From: Streptomyces sp. LBL
Lineage (GTDB): Bacteria; Actinomycetota; Actinomycetes; Streptomycetales; Streptomycetaceae
Assembly: GCF_029893585.1 (NCBI RefSeq)
Contig: NZ_JARXYX010000005.1
Coordinates: 62,001 to 126,000 of the forward strand
Reading direction: 5' to 3'
DNA length: 64,000 bases
Numbering within the stretch: the first letter of the stretch is position 1; every line of letters begins with the position of its first letter. Of this stretch, positions 56,305 to 64,000 are shown piece by piece. A model generated the notes under the pieces. The model was not told the DNA's origin and made no database searches. It saw only the letters and a list, made by a program, of their open reading frames with translations. Position numbers and translations under genes: made by a program.

Positions 56305-56844
56305 TTACTTACCCGCCTTTCCGACCTTGCGGCGGATGACTTCGCCCTCGTACTTGACGCCCTTGGCCTTGTACGGGTCGGGCTTGCGCAGCTTGCGGAT
56401 GTTGGCCGCAACCTCGCCAACCTTCTGCTTGTCGATGCCCTCGACCGAGAAGCGGGTCGGGTTCTCCACCTTGAAGGTGATTCCCTCGGGCGCCTCGACA
56501 GTGATGGAGTGGCTGTAGCCGAGCGCGAACTCGAGGTTCGATCCCTTGGCCGCGACGCGGTAACCGACACCGCTGATTTCGAGCTTCTTCACGTAACCCT
56601 GGGTCACGCCGGTGATCATGTTCGCCACCAGCGTGCGGGACAGGCCGTGCAGGGCCTTGTTCTGACGCTCGTCGTTGGGGCGGGTGACATTGAGAATGCC
56701 GTCCTCACCCTTGGCGATCTCGATCGGCGCCGCCACGGTGTGGGAGAGCGAGCCCTTGGGGCCCTTCACCGAAACCGTACGGCCGTCGATGGTGACGTCC
56801 ACGCCGGCGGGAACCGTGATGGGGAGCTTGCCAATGCGCGACAT
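56305..56844 (-). CDS. rplF: Ribosomal protein L6
   Basis: Large-subunit protein uL6, 179 aa, near the sarcin-ricin loop. [20 protein letters not shown] and [19 protein letters not shown] are family marks. Spc operon, after rpsH. Confidence 0.97.
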   Translation of the reverse strand: MSRIGKLPITVPAGVDVTIDGRTVSVKGPKGSLSHTVAAPIEIAKGEDGILNVTRPNDERQNKALHGLSRTLVANMITGVTQGYVKKLEISGVGYRVAAKGSNLEFALGYSHSITVEAPEGITFKVENPTRFSVEGIDKQKVGEVAANIRKLRKPDPYKAKGVKYEGEVIRRKVGKAGK

Positions 56845-56868
56845 AGCTGTTTCCTCCGTTCCCTTCCG

Positions 56869-57267
56869 CTACCAGACGTAGGCGAGGACTTCTCCGCCTA
56901 CGCCCTTCTTGCCGGCCTGCTTGTCGGTGAGGAGCCCGTGCGACGTGGAGATGATCGCCACGCCGAGGCCGCCGAGCACCTTCGGCAGGTTGGTGGACTT
57001 CGCGTACACCCGGAGACCGGGCTTGGAGATCCGCTTGATGCCCGCGATGGAGCGCTCACGGTTGGGGCCGAACTTCAGCTCCAGGACGAGGTTCTTGCCG
57101 ACCTCGGCGTCCTCGACCTTCCAGCCCGTGATGAAGCCCTCCTGCTGGAGGATCTCCGCGATGTGAGACTTGATCTTCGATGCCGGCATCGTCACGGAGT
57201 CGTGGTATGCCGAGTTCGCGTTTCGCAGACGCGTAAGCATGTCTGCGATCGGATCAGTCATGGTCAT
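56869..57267 (-). CDS. rpsH: Ribosomal protein S8
   Basis: Small-subunit protein uS8, 132 aa from the ATG at 57267 ([18 protein letters not shown]). An upstream in-frame extension is not needed. The end [20 protein letters not shown] fits the rRNA-binding half. It is 265 bases from rpsN, an unusually wide gap for this operon. Confidence 0.97.
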   Translation of the reverse strand: MTMTDPIADMLTRLRNANSAYHDSVTMPASKIKSHIAEILQQEGFITGWKVEDAEVGKNLVLELKFGPNRERSIAGIKRISKPGLRVYAKSTNLPKVLGGLGVAIISTSHGLLTDKQAGKKGVGGEVLAYVW

Positions 57268-57532
57268 GAATTGGCCTTCGGCCTCTCTCGCCGGGGTTTC
57301 CTGGTGCGCCATCCCTCTCCCCGATCCGAGACGGGACGGGTGCGGCGCGGTGGACCTACGGCGTAGTAAGTCGTATGGGCGTCCAGGCGCCCAACCCTCC
57401 TAGCCTAAGCCATGGAGGGGTGGGCACCTGACACCACCCTTTACTTACCGAGAGTTCCTGAAATCACAGTCCGGTCTGTCGGCCCGAAGGGCCGCCCTTG
57501 AGGGGCGGTGGCCGGGCGACGGGTGGACAGGA

Positions 57533-57718
57533 CTACCAGGAGCTCTTGGTCACGCCCGGCAGCTCGCCACGGTGGGCCATCTCACGAAGGCACACGCGGC
57601 ACAGGCCGAACTTGCGGTACACGGAGTGCGGACGGCCGCAGCGCTGGCAGCGCGTGTAGCCACGTACACCGAACTTGGGCTTACGAGCAGCCTTGGCAAT
57701 CAGAGCCTTCTTCGCCAT
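57533..57718 (-). CDS. rpsN: Ribosomal protein S14, zinc type
   Basis: Small-subunit protein uS14, 61 aa, short zinc form ([20 protein letters not shown]). Zinc ligands are two CxxC pairs (CQRC and CRVC, about residues 24-43). The ATG at 57718 has GGAGG ten bases upstream. Streptomycetes usually have a zinc-free S14 as a second copy under Zur. It starts six bases after rplE ends. Confidence 0.96.
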   Translation of the reverse strand: MAKKALIAKAARKPKFGVRGYTRCQRCGRPHSVYRKFGLCRVCLREMAHRGELPGVTKSSW

Positions 57719-57723
57719 CTCGC

Positions 57724-58281
57724 TCACGCCTCCTTGAAGGGGAAGCCGAGGTGACGAAGGAGCGCCCGGCCCTCAGCGTCGTTGGTCGCCGTGGTCACCA
57801 CGGTGATGTCCATACCCCGGGTGCGGTCGATCTTGTCCTGGTCGATCTCGTGGAACATGACCTGCTCGGTGAGACCAAAGGTGTAGTTGCCACGGCCGTC
57901 GAACTGCTTGGGGGACAGGCCGCGGAAGTCGCGGATGCGCGGAAGCGCCAGCGACAGGGTGCGGTCCAGGAACTCCCACATGCGGTCGCCACGGAGCGTG
58001 ACGTGGGCACCGATCGGCTGGCCCTCACGCAGCTTGAACTGCGCGATGGACTTACGGGCCTTGGTGACGGCCGGCTTCTGACCGGTGATCGTGGTGAGGT
58101 CGCGAATCGCGCCGTCGATCAGCTTGGAGTCGCGGGCGGCGTCGCCCACACCCATGTTGACCACGATCTTGACGAGACCGGGGATCTGCATGACGTTCTC
58201 GTACTTGAACTCGTCACGCAGCTTGCCCGCGATCTCCTCGCGGTACTTCGTCTTCAGACGCGGAGTGGTGGTGGTAGTCAT
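57724..58281 (-). CDS. rplE: Ribosomal protein L5
   Basis: Large-subunit protein uL5, 185 aa, which contacts 5S rRNA and the P-site t[23 protein letters not shown] and [20 protein letters not shown] are typical. Its start overlaps the rplX stop by one base. Confidence 0.97.
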   Translation of the reverse strand: MTTTTTPRLKTKYREEIAGKLRDEFKYENVMQIPGLVKIVVNMGVGDAARDSKLIDGAIRDLTTITGQKPAVTKARKSIAQFKLREGQPIGAHVTLRGDRMWEFLDRTLSLALPRIRDFRGLSPKQFDGRGNYTFGLTEQVMFHEIDQDKIDRTRGMDITVVTTATNDAEGRALLRHLGFPFKEA

Positions 58282-58604
58282 CAGATGTCCTCACCCGTCC
58301 GCTTGGCAACGCGGATCTTGTTGCCTTCGTCGTCGAAGCGGTAGCCGACGCGGGTCACGACCTTGTTGCCGTCCTTCTCCACGACCAGCTGAACATTGCT
58401 GACGTGGATCGGGGCCTCGGTGGTCACGATCCCGCCGGCCTGCGAACCGCGAGCGGTCGGACCGGCCTTGGTGTGCTTCTTGACCCGGTTGACACCCTCG
58501 ACCAGGACACGGTCCTCACGGGGGAAGGCCGCGATGACCTTGCCCTGCTTGCCCCTGTCCTTACCGGTGATGACCTGGACCAGGTCGCCCTTCTTGATCT
58601 TCAT
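58281..58604 (-). CDS. rplX: Ribosomal protein L24
   Basis: Large-subunit protein uL24, 107 aa. The KOW motif [20 protein letters not shown] opens the protein. It assembles first on 23S rRNA. It begins two bases after rplN. Confidence 0.97.
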   Translation of the reverse strand: MKIKKGDLVQVITGKDRGKQGKVIAAFPREDRVLVEGVNRVKKHTKAGPTARGSQAGGIVTTEAPIHVSNVQLVVEKDGNKVVTRVGYRFDDEGNKIRVAKRTGEDI

Positions 58605-58606
58605 GC

Positions 58607-58975
58607 TTACAGCACCTCCGGCGCGAGAGAGATGATCTTCATGAACTTCTTCTCGCGCAGCTCACGACCGACGGGGCCGAAGATACGGGTGCCGCGAGGG
58701 TCGCCGTCGTTCTTCAGAATGACGGCGGCGTTCTCGTCGAAGCGGATGTACGAGCCGTCCGGACGGCGGCGCTCCTTGACGGTGCGAACGATGACCGCCT
58801 TGACGACGTCACCCTTCTTCACGTTGGCGCCGGGGATCGCGTCCTTGACGGTGGCGACGATGACGTCACCGATGCCCGCGTAGCGGCGACCGGAGCCACC
58901 GAGCACACGGATGCAAAGGATTTCCTTCGCACCAGTGTTGTCGGCGACACGCAGTCGCGACTCCTGCTGGATCAC
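58607..58975 (-). CDS. rplN: Ribosomal protein L14
   Basis: Large-subunit protein uL14, 122 aa from the GTG at 58975 ([20 protein letters not shown]), with GGAG eight bases upstream. First gene of the spc group. The 131-base gap to rpsQ may contain a promoter. Confidence 0.97.
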   Translation of the reverse strand: MIQQESRLRVADNTGAKEILCIRVLGGSGRRYAGIGDVIVATVKDAIPGANVKKGDVVKAVIVRTVKERRRPDGSYIRFDENAAVILKNDGDPRGTRIFGPVGRELREKKFMKIISLAPEVL

Positions 58976-59106
58976 GTCTATCTCCTGATTGTCTGCCGGT
59001 TCCCGGCGAGCTCCGCACATGACTTACGGAGCTCGCCGAGCCTGGCGGAACTGTCCTGCGGGTCTGCCCGCAGGCGGTTTCTTTGGAATTCGCTTGCGCG
59101 AATTAC

Positions 59107-59394
59107 CTACTTGGCCTTCTCGAGGATCTCGACGACGCGCCAGCGCTTCGTCGCGGACAGCGGCCGGGTCTCCATGAGGAGGACACGGTCGCCGACACCC
59201 GCGGCGTTCTGCTCGTCGTGCGCCTTGAGCTTGTTCGTACGGCGGATGACCTTGCCGTACAGCGCGTGCTTGACGCGGTCCTCGACGGCGACGACGACAG
59301 TCTTGTCCATCTTGTCGCCGACGACGAGACCCTCACGGGTCTTGCGGAAGCCACGGGCCCCTGCAGTCTGCTCAGTCACGTTGTTCTCACTCAT
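59107..59394 (-). CDS. rpsQ: Ribosomal protein S17
   Basis: Small-subunit protein uS17, 95 aa, OB fold. [20 protein letters not shown] and [20 protein letters not shown] are conserved. Its start overlaps the rpmC stop by one base. Last gene of the S10 operon here. Confidence 0.97.
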   Translation of the reverse strand: MSENNVTEQTAGARGFRKTREGLVVGDKMDKTVVVAVEDRVKHALYGKVIRRTNKLKAHDEQNAAGVGDRVLLMETRPLSATKRWRVVEILEKAK

Positions 59395-59621
59395 CAGGCG
59401 CTCTCCACCGTCTCGATGCCCAGCTCGCGCTCACGCATCAGGGTGTAGATCCGCGCGATGTCCTTACGGACGGCCTTGAGCCGACCGTGGTTCTCGAGCT
59501 GGCCCGTCGCCGCCTGGAAGCGGAGGTTGAACAGCTCTTCCTTGGCTTCGCGGAGCTTGTTCAGAAGCTCCTCGTCACCCAGTTCGCGCAGCTCGGACGC
59601 CTTGGTACCGACCGACATCAC
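59394..59621 (-). CDS. rpmC: Ribosomal protein L29
   Basis: Large-subunit protein uL29, 75 aa (74 if the second Met is used). [20 protein letters not shown] and [20 protein letters not shown] are typical. It sits near the exit tunnel and docks trigger factor and SRP. It overlaps the rplP end by four bases. Confidence 0.96.
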   Translation of the reverse strand: MMSVGTKASELRELGDEELLNKLREAKEELFNLRFQAATGQLENHGRLKAVRKDIARIYTLMRERELGIETVESA

Positions 59622-60037
59622 GCTTCACCTGCCTCGCGCTTGACGATCCGGCACTTCATCGGCAGCTTGTGGGCTGCGCGAGTGAGGGCCTCACGGGCGA
59701 TCTTTTCGTTGGGGTAGGACAGCTCGAACATGACGCGTCCCGGGTGCACGTTCGCGATCCACCACTCCGGCGAACCCTTACCGGAACCCATGCGGGTCTC
59801 GGCGGGCTTCTTCGTGAGCGGGCGGTCCGGGTAGATGTTGATCCAGACCTTGCCGCCACGCTTGATGTGGCGGGTCATCGCGATACGGGCCGCTTCGATC
59901 TGACGGTTGGTCACGTACGCCGGCGTGAGGGCCTGGATGCCGTACTCGCCGAACGAGACCGTCGTACCACCCTTGGCCTGACCACGGCGCTTCGGGTGGT
60001 GCTGCTTGCGGTGCTTGACCCTACGAGGGATCAGCAT
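59618..60037 (-). CDS. rplP: Ribosomal protein L16
   Basis: Large-subunit protein uL16, 139 aa, at the A-site tRNA elbow. [20 protein letters not shown] and [20 protein letters not shown] are conserved. S10 operon, five bases after rpsC. Confidence 0.97.
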   Translation of the reverse strand: MLIPRRVKHRKQHHPKRRGQAKGGTTVSFGEYGIQALTPAYVTNRQIEAARIAMTRHIKRGGKVWINIYPDRPLTKKPAETRMGSGKGSPEWWIANVHPGRVMFELSYPNEKIAREALTRAAHKLPMKCRIVKREAGEA

Positions 60038-60042
60038 GTCGG

Positions 60043-60915
60043 TCAGGCCTCCGTTCCAGTGCTCTCAGCCGGAGCGGCAGCGGCGGCGGGAGCCTCGGCC
60101 TTGGGGGCCTCGGCCGGCTGCTGCTGGCCGCTCTGGGCCCCCTGCTGCTGCGGCTTGCGGCCACGGCCGCCACGCTCGCCACCACGGCCACCACCACGGG
60201 CCGGGCGGTCGCCGCCGCCGCCACCGGTACCACCACGGGCCGGGCGGTTACCCGCACGGGCCGCAGCGTTCTCGGCGCGGACCTCGGCGATGTTCTTGAC
60301 GTCGCCCTTGTAGATCCAGACCTTCACACCGATGCGGCCGAAGGTCGTCTTGGCCTCGAAGAAGCCGTAGTCCACGTTCGCGCGGAGCGTGTGCAGGGGC
60401 ACACGGCCCTCGCGGTAGAACTCCGAGCGGGACATCTCGGCGCCACCGAGGCGGCCACCGCACTGGATCTTGATGCCCTTGGCGCCGGCCTTCATCGTGC
60501 CCTGCATGCTCTTACGCATGGCGCGACGGAAGGAGACGCGGGAGGAGAGCTGCTCGGCGACGGCCTGAGCAACCAGCTGAGCGTCCGTCTCGGGGCTCTT
60601 GACCTCGAGGATGTTCAGCTGGACCTGCTTGCCCGTGAGCTTCTCGAGGTCACCGCGGATGCGGTCGGCCTCGGCGCCACGGCGGCCGATGACGATGCCC
60701 GGACGGGCCGTGTGGATGTCCACACGGACGCGGTCACGGGTGCGCTCGATCTCCACCTTCGAGATGCCGGCGCGCTCCATGCCGGACGTCATCATCCGAC
60801 GGATGGCGACGTCTTCCTTGACGTAGTCCTTGTACAGCTTGTCGGCGTACCAACGCGACTTGAAGTCGGTGGTGATACCGAGCCGGAACCCATGCGGGTT
60901 AACCTTCTGGCCCAT
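60043..60915 (-). CDS. rpsC: Ribosomal protein S3
   Basis: Small-subunit protein uS3, 290 aa from the ATG at 60915 ([20 protein letters not shown]). The KH domain has [20 protein letters not shown]. Beyond residue 215 it carries a Gly/Arg-rich then Gln/Ala/Pro-rich tail ([20 protein letters not shown]), about 70 residues longer than E. coli S3, as in other streptomycetes. Its start overlaps the rplV stop by one base. Confidence 0.97.
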   Translation of the reverse strand: MGQKVNPHGFRLGITTDFKSRWYADKLYKDYVKEDVAIRRMMTSGMERAGISKVEIERTRDRVRVDIHTARPGIVIGRRGAEADRIRGDLEKLTGKQVQLNILEVKSPETDAQLVAQAVAEQLSSRVSFRRAMRKSMQGTMKAGAKGIKIQCGGRLGGAEMSRSEFYREGRVPLHTLRANVDYGFFEAKTTFGRIGVKVWIYKGDVKNIAEVRAENAAARAGNRPARGGTGGGGGDRPARGGGRGGERGGRGRKPQQQGAQSGQQQPAEAPKAEAPAAAAAPAESTGTEA

Positions 60916-61262
60916 TACCGGGTTCCTTCCTTGCTGCTGACGACCACGGTGATGTGGCTGGTCCGCTTGCGGATCCGGTAGGCGCGGCCCTGCGCACGCG
61001 GACGGAACCGCTTCAGGGTCGGACCCTCGTCGACATACGCCTCGGAGATGACGAGGCTGTCGGCGTCGGTGTGGTCGTAGTTGTGTGCGGCGTTGGCAAT
61101 GGCGCTGTCCAGCACCTTGCCGACCGGCACGCTCGCGGCCTGCGGGGCGAAACGCAGGACCGCCTGAGCCTCCGTGGCGTCCATGCCACGGATAAGGTCC
61201 ACCACGCGGCGGGCCTTCATGGGCGTGACGCGGATGTACCGCGCCTGGGCCCTGGCTTCCAT
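60915..61262 (-). CDS. rplV: Ribosomal protein L22
   Basis: Large-subunit protein uL22, 115 aa from the ATG at 61262 ([20 protein letters not shown]), with GGAAGG six bases upstream. An ATG nine to ten codons earlier (MTDTGRTT) also has a plausible site, so the N-terminus is not certain. The long loop ([20 protein letters not shown]) reaches the exit tunnel and is where macrolide-resistance changes occur. Confidence 0.95.
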   Translation of the reverse strand: MEARAQARYIRVTPMKARRVVDLIRGMDATEAQAVLRFAPQAASVPVGKVLDSAIANAAHNYDHTDADSLVISEAYVDEGPTLKRFRPRAQGRAYRIRKRTSHITVVVSSKEGTR

Positions 61263-61303
61263 GGTTGTCCTTCCAGTGTCTGTCATGGTCATTCCACCCC
61301 GCG

Positions 61304-61585
61304 TTAGCGGCGCTTCGACTTCCGGTCGTCCTTGACGTGACCCCGGAAGGTGCGCGTCGGCGAGAACTCGCCGAGCTTGTGGCCGACCATCGACTCGGTG
61401 ACAAACACCGGAATGTGGGTCTTGCCGTTGTGCACCGCGATCGTGTGGCCCAGCATGGCCGGGACGATCATCGAGCGACGGGACCAGGTCTTGATGACGT
61501 TCTTGGAACCCGCTTCGTTCTGGACATCCACCTTCTTGATCAGGTGGTCGTCGACGAAGGGCCCCTTCTTGAGACTGCGCGGCAT
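61304..61585 (-). CDS. rpsS: Ribosomal protein S19
   Basis: Small-subunit protein uS19, 93 aa. [20 protein letters not shown] and [20 protein letters not shown] are conserved. S10 operon, after rplB. Confidence 0.97.
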   Translation of the reverse strand: MPRSLKKGPFVDDHLIKKVDVQNEAGSKNVIKTWSRRSMIVPAMLGHTIAVHNGKTHIPVFVTESMVGHKLGEFSPTRTFRGHVKDDRKSKRR

Positions 61586-61597
61586 CTAAACCCGCTC

Positions 61598-62434
61598 CTA
61601 GCGCTTCTTGTTCGTCTTGCGGCGGCGGACGATGTACTTGTTCGAAGCCTTCTTCGGCGAACGAGTACGACCCTCCTTCTGACCCCACGGGGAGACCGGG
61701 TGGCGACCACCGGAGGTCTTGCCCTCACCACCACCGTGCGGGTGGTCAACCGGGTTCATCGCCACACCGCGAACGGTCGGGCGGACGCCCAGCCAGCGCT
61801 TGCGGCCGGCCTTGCCCCAGTTGATGTTGCTCTGCTCGGCGTTACCGACCTCGCCGACCGTGGCGCGGCAGCGCTGGTCGACCAGCCGGATCTCACCGGA
61901 CGGCATGCGGAGGTGGGCCATGGTGCCCTCCTTCGCGAGCAGCTGCACCGAGGCGCCGGCGGAGCGGGCGAACTTGGCGCCGCCACCGGGACGGATCTCG
62001 ATCGCGTGGATCGTGGTACCGACCGGGATGTTGCGGAGGGCCAGGTTGTTGCCCGGCTTGATGTCGGCCCCGGGACCGTTCTCGACGCGGTCACCCTGCT
62101 GCAGGTTGCGCGGGGCGAGGATGTAGCGCTTCTCGCCGTCCACGTAGTGCAGCAGCGCGATACGCGCGGTGCGGTTGGGGTCGTACTCGATGTGCGCGAC
62201 CTTCGCCGGCACGCCGTCCTTGTCGTGACGACGGAAGTCGATCACGCGGTAGGCGCGCTTGTGTCCGCCACCCTGGTGGCGAACGGTCACACGACCGGCG
62301 TTGTTACGGCCGCCCTTGCTGTGCAGCGGGCGGACCAGCGACTTCTCCGGCGTGGACCGCGTGACCTCGACGAAGTCGGCGACGCTCGAGCCACGACGGC
62401 CCGGCGTAGTCGGCTTGTACTTGCGGATTCCCAT
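61598..62434 (-). CDS. rplB: Ribosomal protein L2
   Basis: Large-subunit protein uL2, 278 aa, important for peptidyl-transferase assembly. [40 protein letters not shown] (with the conserved His) and [15 protein letters not shown] complete it. Confidence 0.98.
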   Translation of the reverse strand: MGIRKYKPTTPGRRGSSVADFVEVTRSTPEKSLVRPLHSKGGRNNAGRVTVRHQGGGHKRAYRVIDFRRHDKDGVPAKVAHIEYDPNRTARIALLHYVDGEKRYILAPRNLQQGDRVENGPGADIKPGNNLALRNIPVGTTIHAIEIRPGGGAKFARSAGASVQLLAKEGTMAHLRMPSGEIRLVDQRCRATVGEVGNAEQSNINWGKAGRKRWLGVRPTVRGVAMNPVDHPHGGGEGKTSGGRHPVSPWGQKEGRTRSPKKASNKYIVRRRKTNKKR

Positions 62435-62472
62435 TTCTCAGTCCTCGTCCGATATCGGACGATCCGACCCGC

Positions 62473-62892
62473 TTACGCGGTCGGACCGCCGAAGATGTCG
62501 ATACGGTCGCCCTCAGCGAGGGTCACAATCGCGCGCTTGGAGCCGGCACGCTGACCGAAGCCGGTCTTGGTGCGCTTGCGCTTACCGATGCGGTTGATCG
62601 TGTTGACCCCGGTGACCTTGACCGAGAAGACCGCCTGGACGGCCTGCTTGATCTGGGTCTTGTTAGAGCCCGGGGCGACGATGAACGTGTACTTGCCCTC
62701 GTCGAGAAGCGCGTAGCTCTTCTCGGAGACGACCGGCTTGAGCAGCACGTCACGGGGGTCCGTGAAGGACTTGCTCAGCGGGGTCTCGACGGTGTTCTTG
62801 CCCTCGGTGGCGTGGCGACGCGCCTTGGCGACGCGCGCGGCCTTGGCCGCCTTGGCCGCCTTGGAGGCGATGGAGGGGTGACGGATAGCCAT
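62473..62892 (-). CDS. rplW: Ribosomal protein L23
   Basis: Large-subunit protein uL23, 139 aa. It has an Ala/Lys-rich N-terminal extension ([20 protein letters not shown]) before the core [20 protein letters not shown]. It lies at the exit tunnel. Its start overlaps the rplD stop by one base. Confidence 0.97.
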   Translation of the reverse strand: MAIRHPSIASKAAKAAKAARVAKARRHATEGKNTVETPLSKSFTDPRDVLLKPVVSEKSYALLDEGKYTFIVAPGSNKTQIKQAVQAVFSVKVTGVNTINRIGKRKRTKTGFGQRAGSKRAIVTLAEGDRIDIFGGPTA

Positions 62893-63548
62893 CAGACCTC
62901 GCTCCCTTCGGTGTCGTTGGCCTTCGGGCCGGACACGAAGGACTCGAAAGCGGCCTGGGTGAAGACCACGTCGTCCGAGACGAGAACGTCGTACGTGTTC
63001 AGCTGGCCCGGCTCCAGGATGTGGACCTGGGGCAGATTGCGGGCGGACAGCCACGCGGCCTCATCGGCGCGGTCGACGACCAGGAGCAGGTTGTTGCGCT
63101 CCGAGATCTTGCCGAACAGCGTCTTGGCGGACTTCGTCGACGGGTTCTCACCCTCGACGACGCCGGAGACGACGTGGATGCGGTTGTGACGGGCCCGGTC
63201 GGTGAGGGCGTGACGCAGGGCCGCCGCCTTCATCTTCTTCGGGGTCCGCTGCGAGTAGTCACGCGGCTGCGGGCCGTGGACGACGCCACCGCCGGCGAAC
63301 TGCGGCGCGCGGGTCGAACCCTGGCGCGCACGGCCGGTGCCCTTCTGACGGTAAGGCTTCTTACCGCCACCACGGACTTCACCGCGACGCTTGGTCTTGT
63401 GCGTGCCCTGACGGGCAGCGGCGTTCTGCGCGACGACGACCTGGTGGAGCAGCGGGATGCTGATCTTCTCAACGCCGAAGATCTCCGCGGGGAGCTCGAC
63501 GCTACCGGTCTTCTCGCCTGCAGGCGAAAGGATGTCAACAGTGCTCAT
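62892..63548 (-). CDS. rplD: Ribosomal protein L4
   Basis: Large-subunit protein uL4, 218 aa from the ATG at 63548 ([20 protein letters not shown]). The internal loop [20 protein letters not shown] enters the exit tunnel and is a macrolide-resistance site. In E. coli L4 also represses its own operon; that is not shown here. Confidence 0.97.
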   Translation of the reverse strand: MSTVDILSPAGEKTGSVELPAEIFGVEKISIPLLHQVVVAQNAAARQGTHKTKRRGEVRGGGKKPYRQKGTGRARQGSTRAPQFAGGGVVHGPQPRDYSQRTPKKMKAAALRHALTDRARHNRIHVVSGVVEGENPSTKSAKTLFGKISERNNLLLVVDRADEAAWLSARNLPQVHILEPGQLNTYDVLVSDDVVFTQAAFESFVSGPKANDTEGSEV

Positions 63549-63555
63549 CGGTACC

Positions 63556-64000
63556 TCAGGCCCCCTTGGCCGCAGTGCGGACCAGGACGAGGCCGCCGTT
63601 CGGACCGGGGATGGCTCCCTTGATGAGGAGCAGTCCCTTCTCCGCGTCAACAGCATGGACGGTCAGGTTCTGGGTGGTGACCCGCTCGTTACCCATACGG
63701 CCCGCCATGCGCATGCCCTTGAAGACACGGCCGGGGGTGGCACAGCCACCGATGGAGCCGGGAGAGCGGTGCTTGCGCTGGGTGCCGTGACCGGCGCCGA
63801 GGCCCTTGAAGTTGTGACGCTTCATGACACCGGCGAAGCCCTTGCCCTTGCTCTTGCCGGTCACGTCGACCTTCACGCCGGCCTCGAACACCTCAGCGGT
63901 GATCTCCTGGCCGAGCGCGTACTCGGAGGCGGCCGCGGTGCGGATCTCGACGAGGTGGCGACGGGGGGTGACGTCGGCCTTGGCGAAGTGACCCTTGAGG
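63556..64000 (-). CDS. rplC: Ribosomal protein L3 (partial, 5' end outside window)
   Basis: C-terminal 148 residues of uL3. [20 protein letters not shown] and [20 protein letters not shown] form the loop close to the peptidyl-transferase centre; [19 protein letters not shown] follows. The frame continues past the window edge, where the start and rpsJ should lie. It ends seven bases before rplD. Confidence 0.97.
   Translation of the reverse strand, partial: LKGHFAKADVTPRRHLVEIRTAAASEYALGQEITAEVFEAGVKVDVTGKSKGKGFAGVMKRHNFKGLGAGHGTQRKHRSPGSIGGCATPGRVFKGMRMAGRMGNERVTTQNLTVHAVDAEKGLLLIKGAIPGPNGGLVLVRTAAKGA

Overview
The window is high-GC DNA with GTG starts, GGAGG-type ribosome binding sites, WhiD and BldM developmental regulators, DUF397/DUF5753 proteins and a streptomycete-style ribosomal protein array. 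It is chromosomal core DNA from a Streptomyces or a very close relative. As far as I recall, the gene order follows the S. coelicolor segment from the S10 operon up to the SCO4775-SCO4779 kinase cluster; this was not checked.

Layout. 1-6.3 kb: three eukaryotic-type Ser/Thr kinase genes on the minus strand (one cut by the window edge, one a pseudokinase). 6.6-9.9 kb: glpD and, divergently, a UDP-sugar-dehydrogenase-like gene whose catalytic residues are replaced. 10.5-13.3 kb: guaB3 and guaB. 13.4-15.9 kb: sigD, bldM and whiD, with a small transposon-like element ending exactly on the bldM stop codon. 16-18.7 kb: LysR regulator, a MOSC-gene stub, an SDR and a SnoaL-like protein. 18.8-21.1 kb: groES-groEL with two CIRCE operators. 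21.3-26.6 kb: polysaccharide deacetylase lipoprotein, THUMP-like methyltransferase, an ECF42-type sigma factor with its DGPF partner, and an LCP cell-wall ligase. 26.9-33.7 kb: the t6A genes tsaB-rimI-tsaD, then tsaE, an alpha/beta hydrolase and alr. 34.1-36.9 kb: nnr and acpS. 36.9-40.3 kb: an accessory block (Rpn/YhgA-like nuclease, unknown protein, HATPase, XRE-DUF5753 regulator, double DUF397). It is followed by a decayed glmS remnant, then coaA, a DUF389 protein and glmM.

44.3-64 kb is the ribosomal/translation block, all on the minus strand apart from one membrane-protein gene: rplM-rpsI; truA; rpmJ-rpsM-rpsK-rpoA-rplQ with infA upstream; secY-adk-map; the spc operon (rplN to rplO); and the S10 operon from rplC (cut by the window edge) to rpsQ. 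rpsD is absent from the alpha operon.

Most of the window is ordinary core genome. The unusual material is the decayed glmS next to the accessory block, two pseudoenzymes, the element at the bldM stop, a 26-bp palindrome covering the start site of the ECF sigma gene, a 10-bp-period tandem array in a divergent promoter region, and many short tandem repeats in intergenic DNA. No rRNA, tRNA or CRISPR array was seen. I found no convincing complete new system; the accessory block is the best candidate.
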